Positions 5,705 through 5,856 of a stretch of 5,856 nucleotides of DNA are shown piece after piece. Numbering within the stretch: position 1 is the stretch's first letter; the number at the start of each line of letters is the position of its first letter. The notes below the pieces were generated by a model. The model had not been told where the DNA came from. It was given only the letters and a program-made list of their open reading frames with translations, and did not search any database. A program made the translations under genes and the position numbers. This DNA comes from Myxococcales bacterium (GTDB lineage Bacteria > Myxococcota > Myxococcia > Myxococcales > Myxococcaceae). The DNA lies in contig VFKJ01000611.1 in assembly GCA_009885595.1 (NCBI GenBank), positions 1-5,856 of the forward strand, given 5' to 3'.

Positions 5705-5856
5705 ATGCAGCCCGGCACGGCCTGCCCCGCCTGCAGCACTGCGTTGCGCGCCTGCGCCCGCTCGCGCTCCCAGAAGCAGAGGGAGTCGCCTTCGCGCAGG
5801 TAGCCGTATTGGTAGAAGGTCGGGTTCGGCGTGTCGCGCAAGATGGTCTTCGGATC
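5698..5856 (-). CDS. Unrecognised protein, C-terminal end (start outside window)
   Basis: On the minus strand the frame is open from the window edge to a TGA at 5700-5698, giving 52 residues. The sequence starts DPKTILRDTPNPTFYQYGYL and ends AVPGCIL. It contains an aromatic-rich patch (FYQYGY), an acidic REGDSLCFWERERA segment that looks helical toward its end, and two cysteines. The composition is that of a real protein rather than an antisense shadow: it uses G/C third positions throughout and no plus-strand gene overlaps it. I do not recognise the family. It converges on hipB with 27 bases between the two stop codons and no obvious bidirectional terminator. Confidence 0.7.
   Translation of the reverse strand, partial: DPKTILRDTPNPTFYQYGYLREGDSLCFWERERAQARNAVLQAGQAVPGCIL

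Overview
The window is GC-rich with strong G/C third-position preference, and its surface lipoproteins have Asp/Gly-rich linkers. Together these suggest a myxobacterium or other member of the Myxococcota. This is an inference from gene content, not a marker-gene identification.

Layout. (1) Positions 1-671 (+) hold the 3' end of treZ, malto-oligosyltrehalose trehalohydrolase, an enzyme of the TreY/TreZ route from maltodextrin or glycogen to trehalose. (2) Positions 672-814 are non-coding and carry a G/C hairpin of a dispersed-repeat type plus a short inverted repeat. (3) Positions 815-2086 (+) encode a serpin with an N-terminal lipoprotein-like signal and a hinge that looks competent for inhibition. 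(4) Positions 2087-2171 carry a second hairpin repeat of the same type. (5) Positions 2172-3911 (+) encode a lipoprotein with a Cys-rich segment and a region resembling the IgGFc-binding protein N-terminal domain. (6) Positions 3912-3994 are an AT-rich control region with two TATAGTAC boxes. (7) Positions 3995-5287 (+) encode a HipA-family kinase toxin, followed with a 4-base GTGA overlap by (8) an Xre/HipB-like DNA-binding protein at 5284-5670 (+). (9) Positions 5698-5856 (-) hold the C-terminal 52 codons of an unrecognised, convergently transcribed gene.

How the genes work together. treZ is metabolic housekeeping and probably belongs to a trehalose/glycogen cluster to the left. The serpin and IgGFc-like genes are probably separate cell-surface functions. 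Each has its own upstream gap with a hairpin, so I do not see them as a tight operon. The last complete pair is a hipA-hipB type toxin-antitoxin operon in the reverse of the usual order (toxin first). Palindromic AT-rich boxes just before the toxin start are the obvious candidate operators for autoregulation by the downstream antitoxin.

I see no tRNA, rRNA, CRISPR array, insertion sequence or replication origin. The parts most worth a second look are the reversed hipAB operon with its twin boxes, the toxin's lack of the usual regulatory serine, and the bacterial serpin lipoprotein. None of these is a wholly new system on sequence evidence alone.
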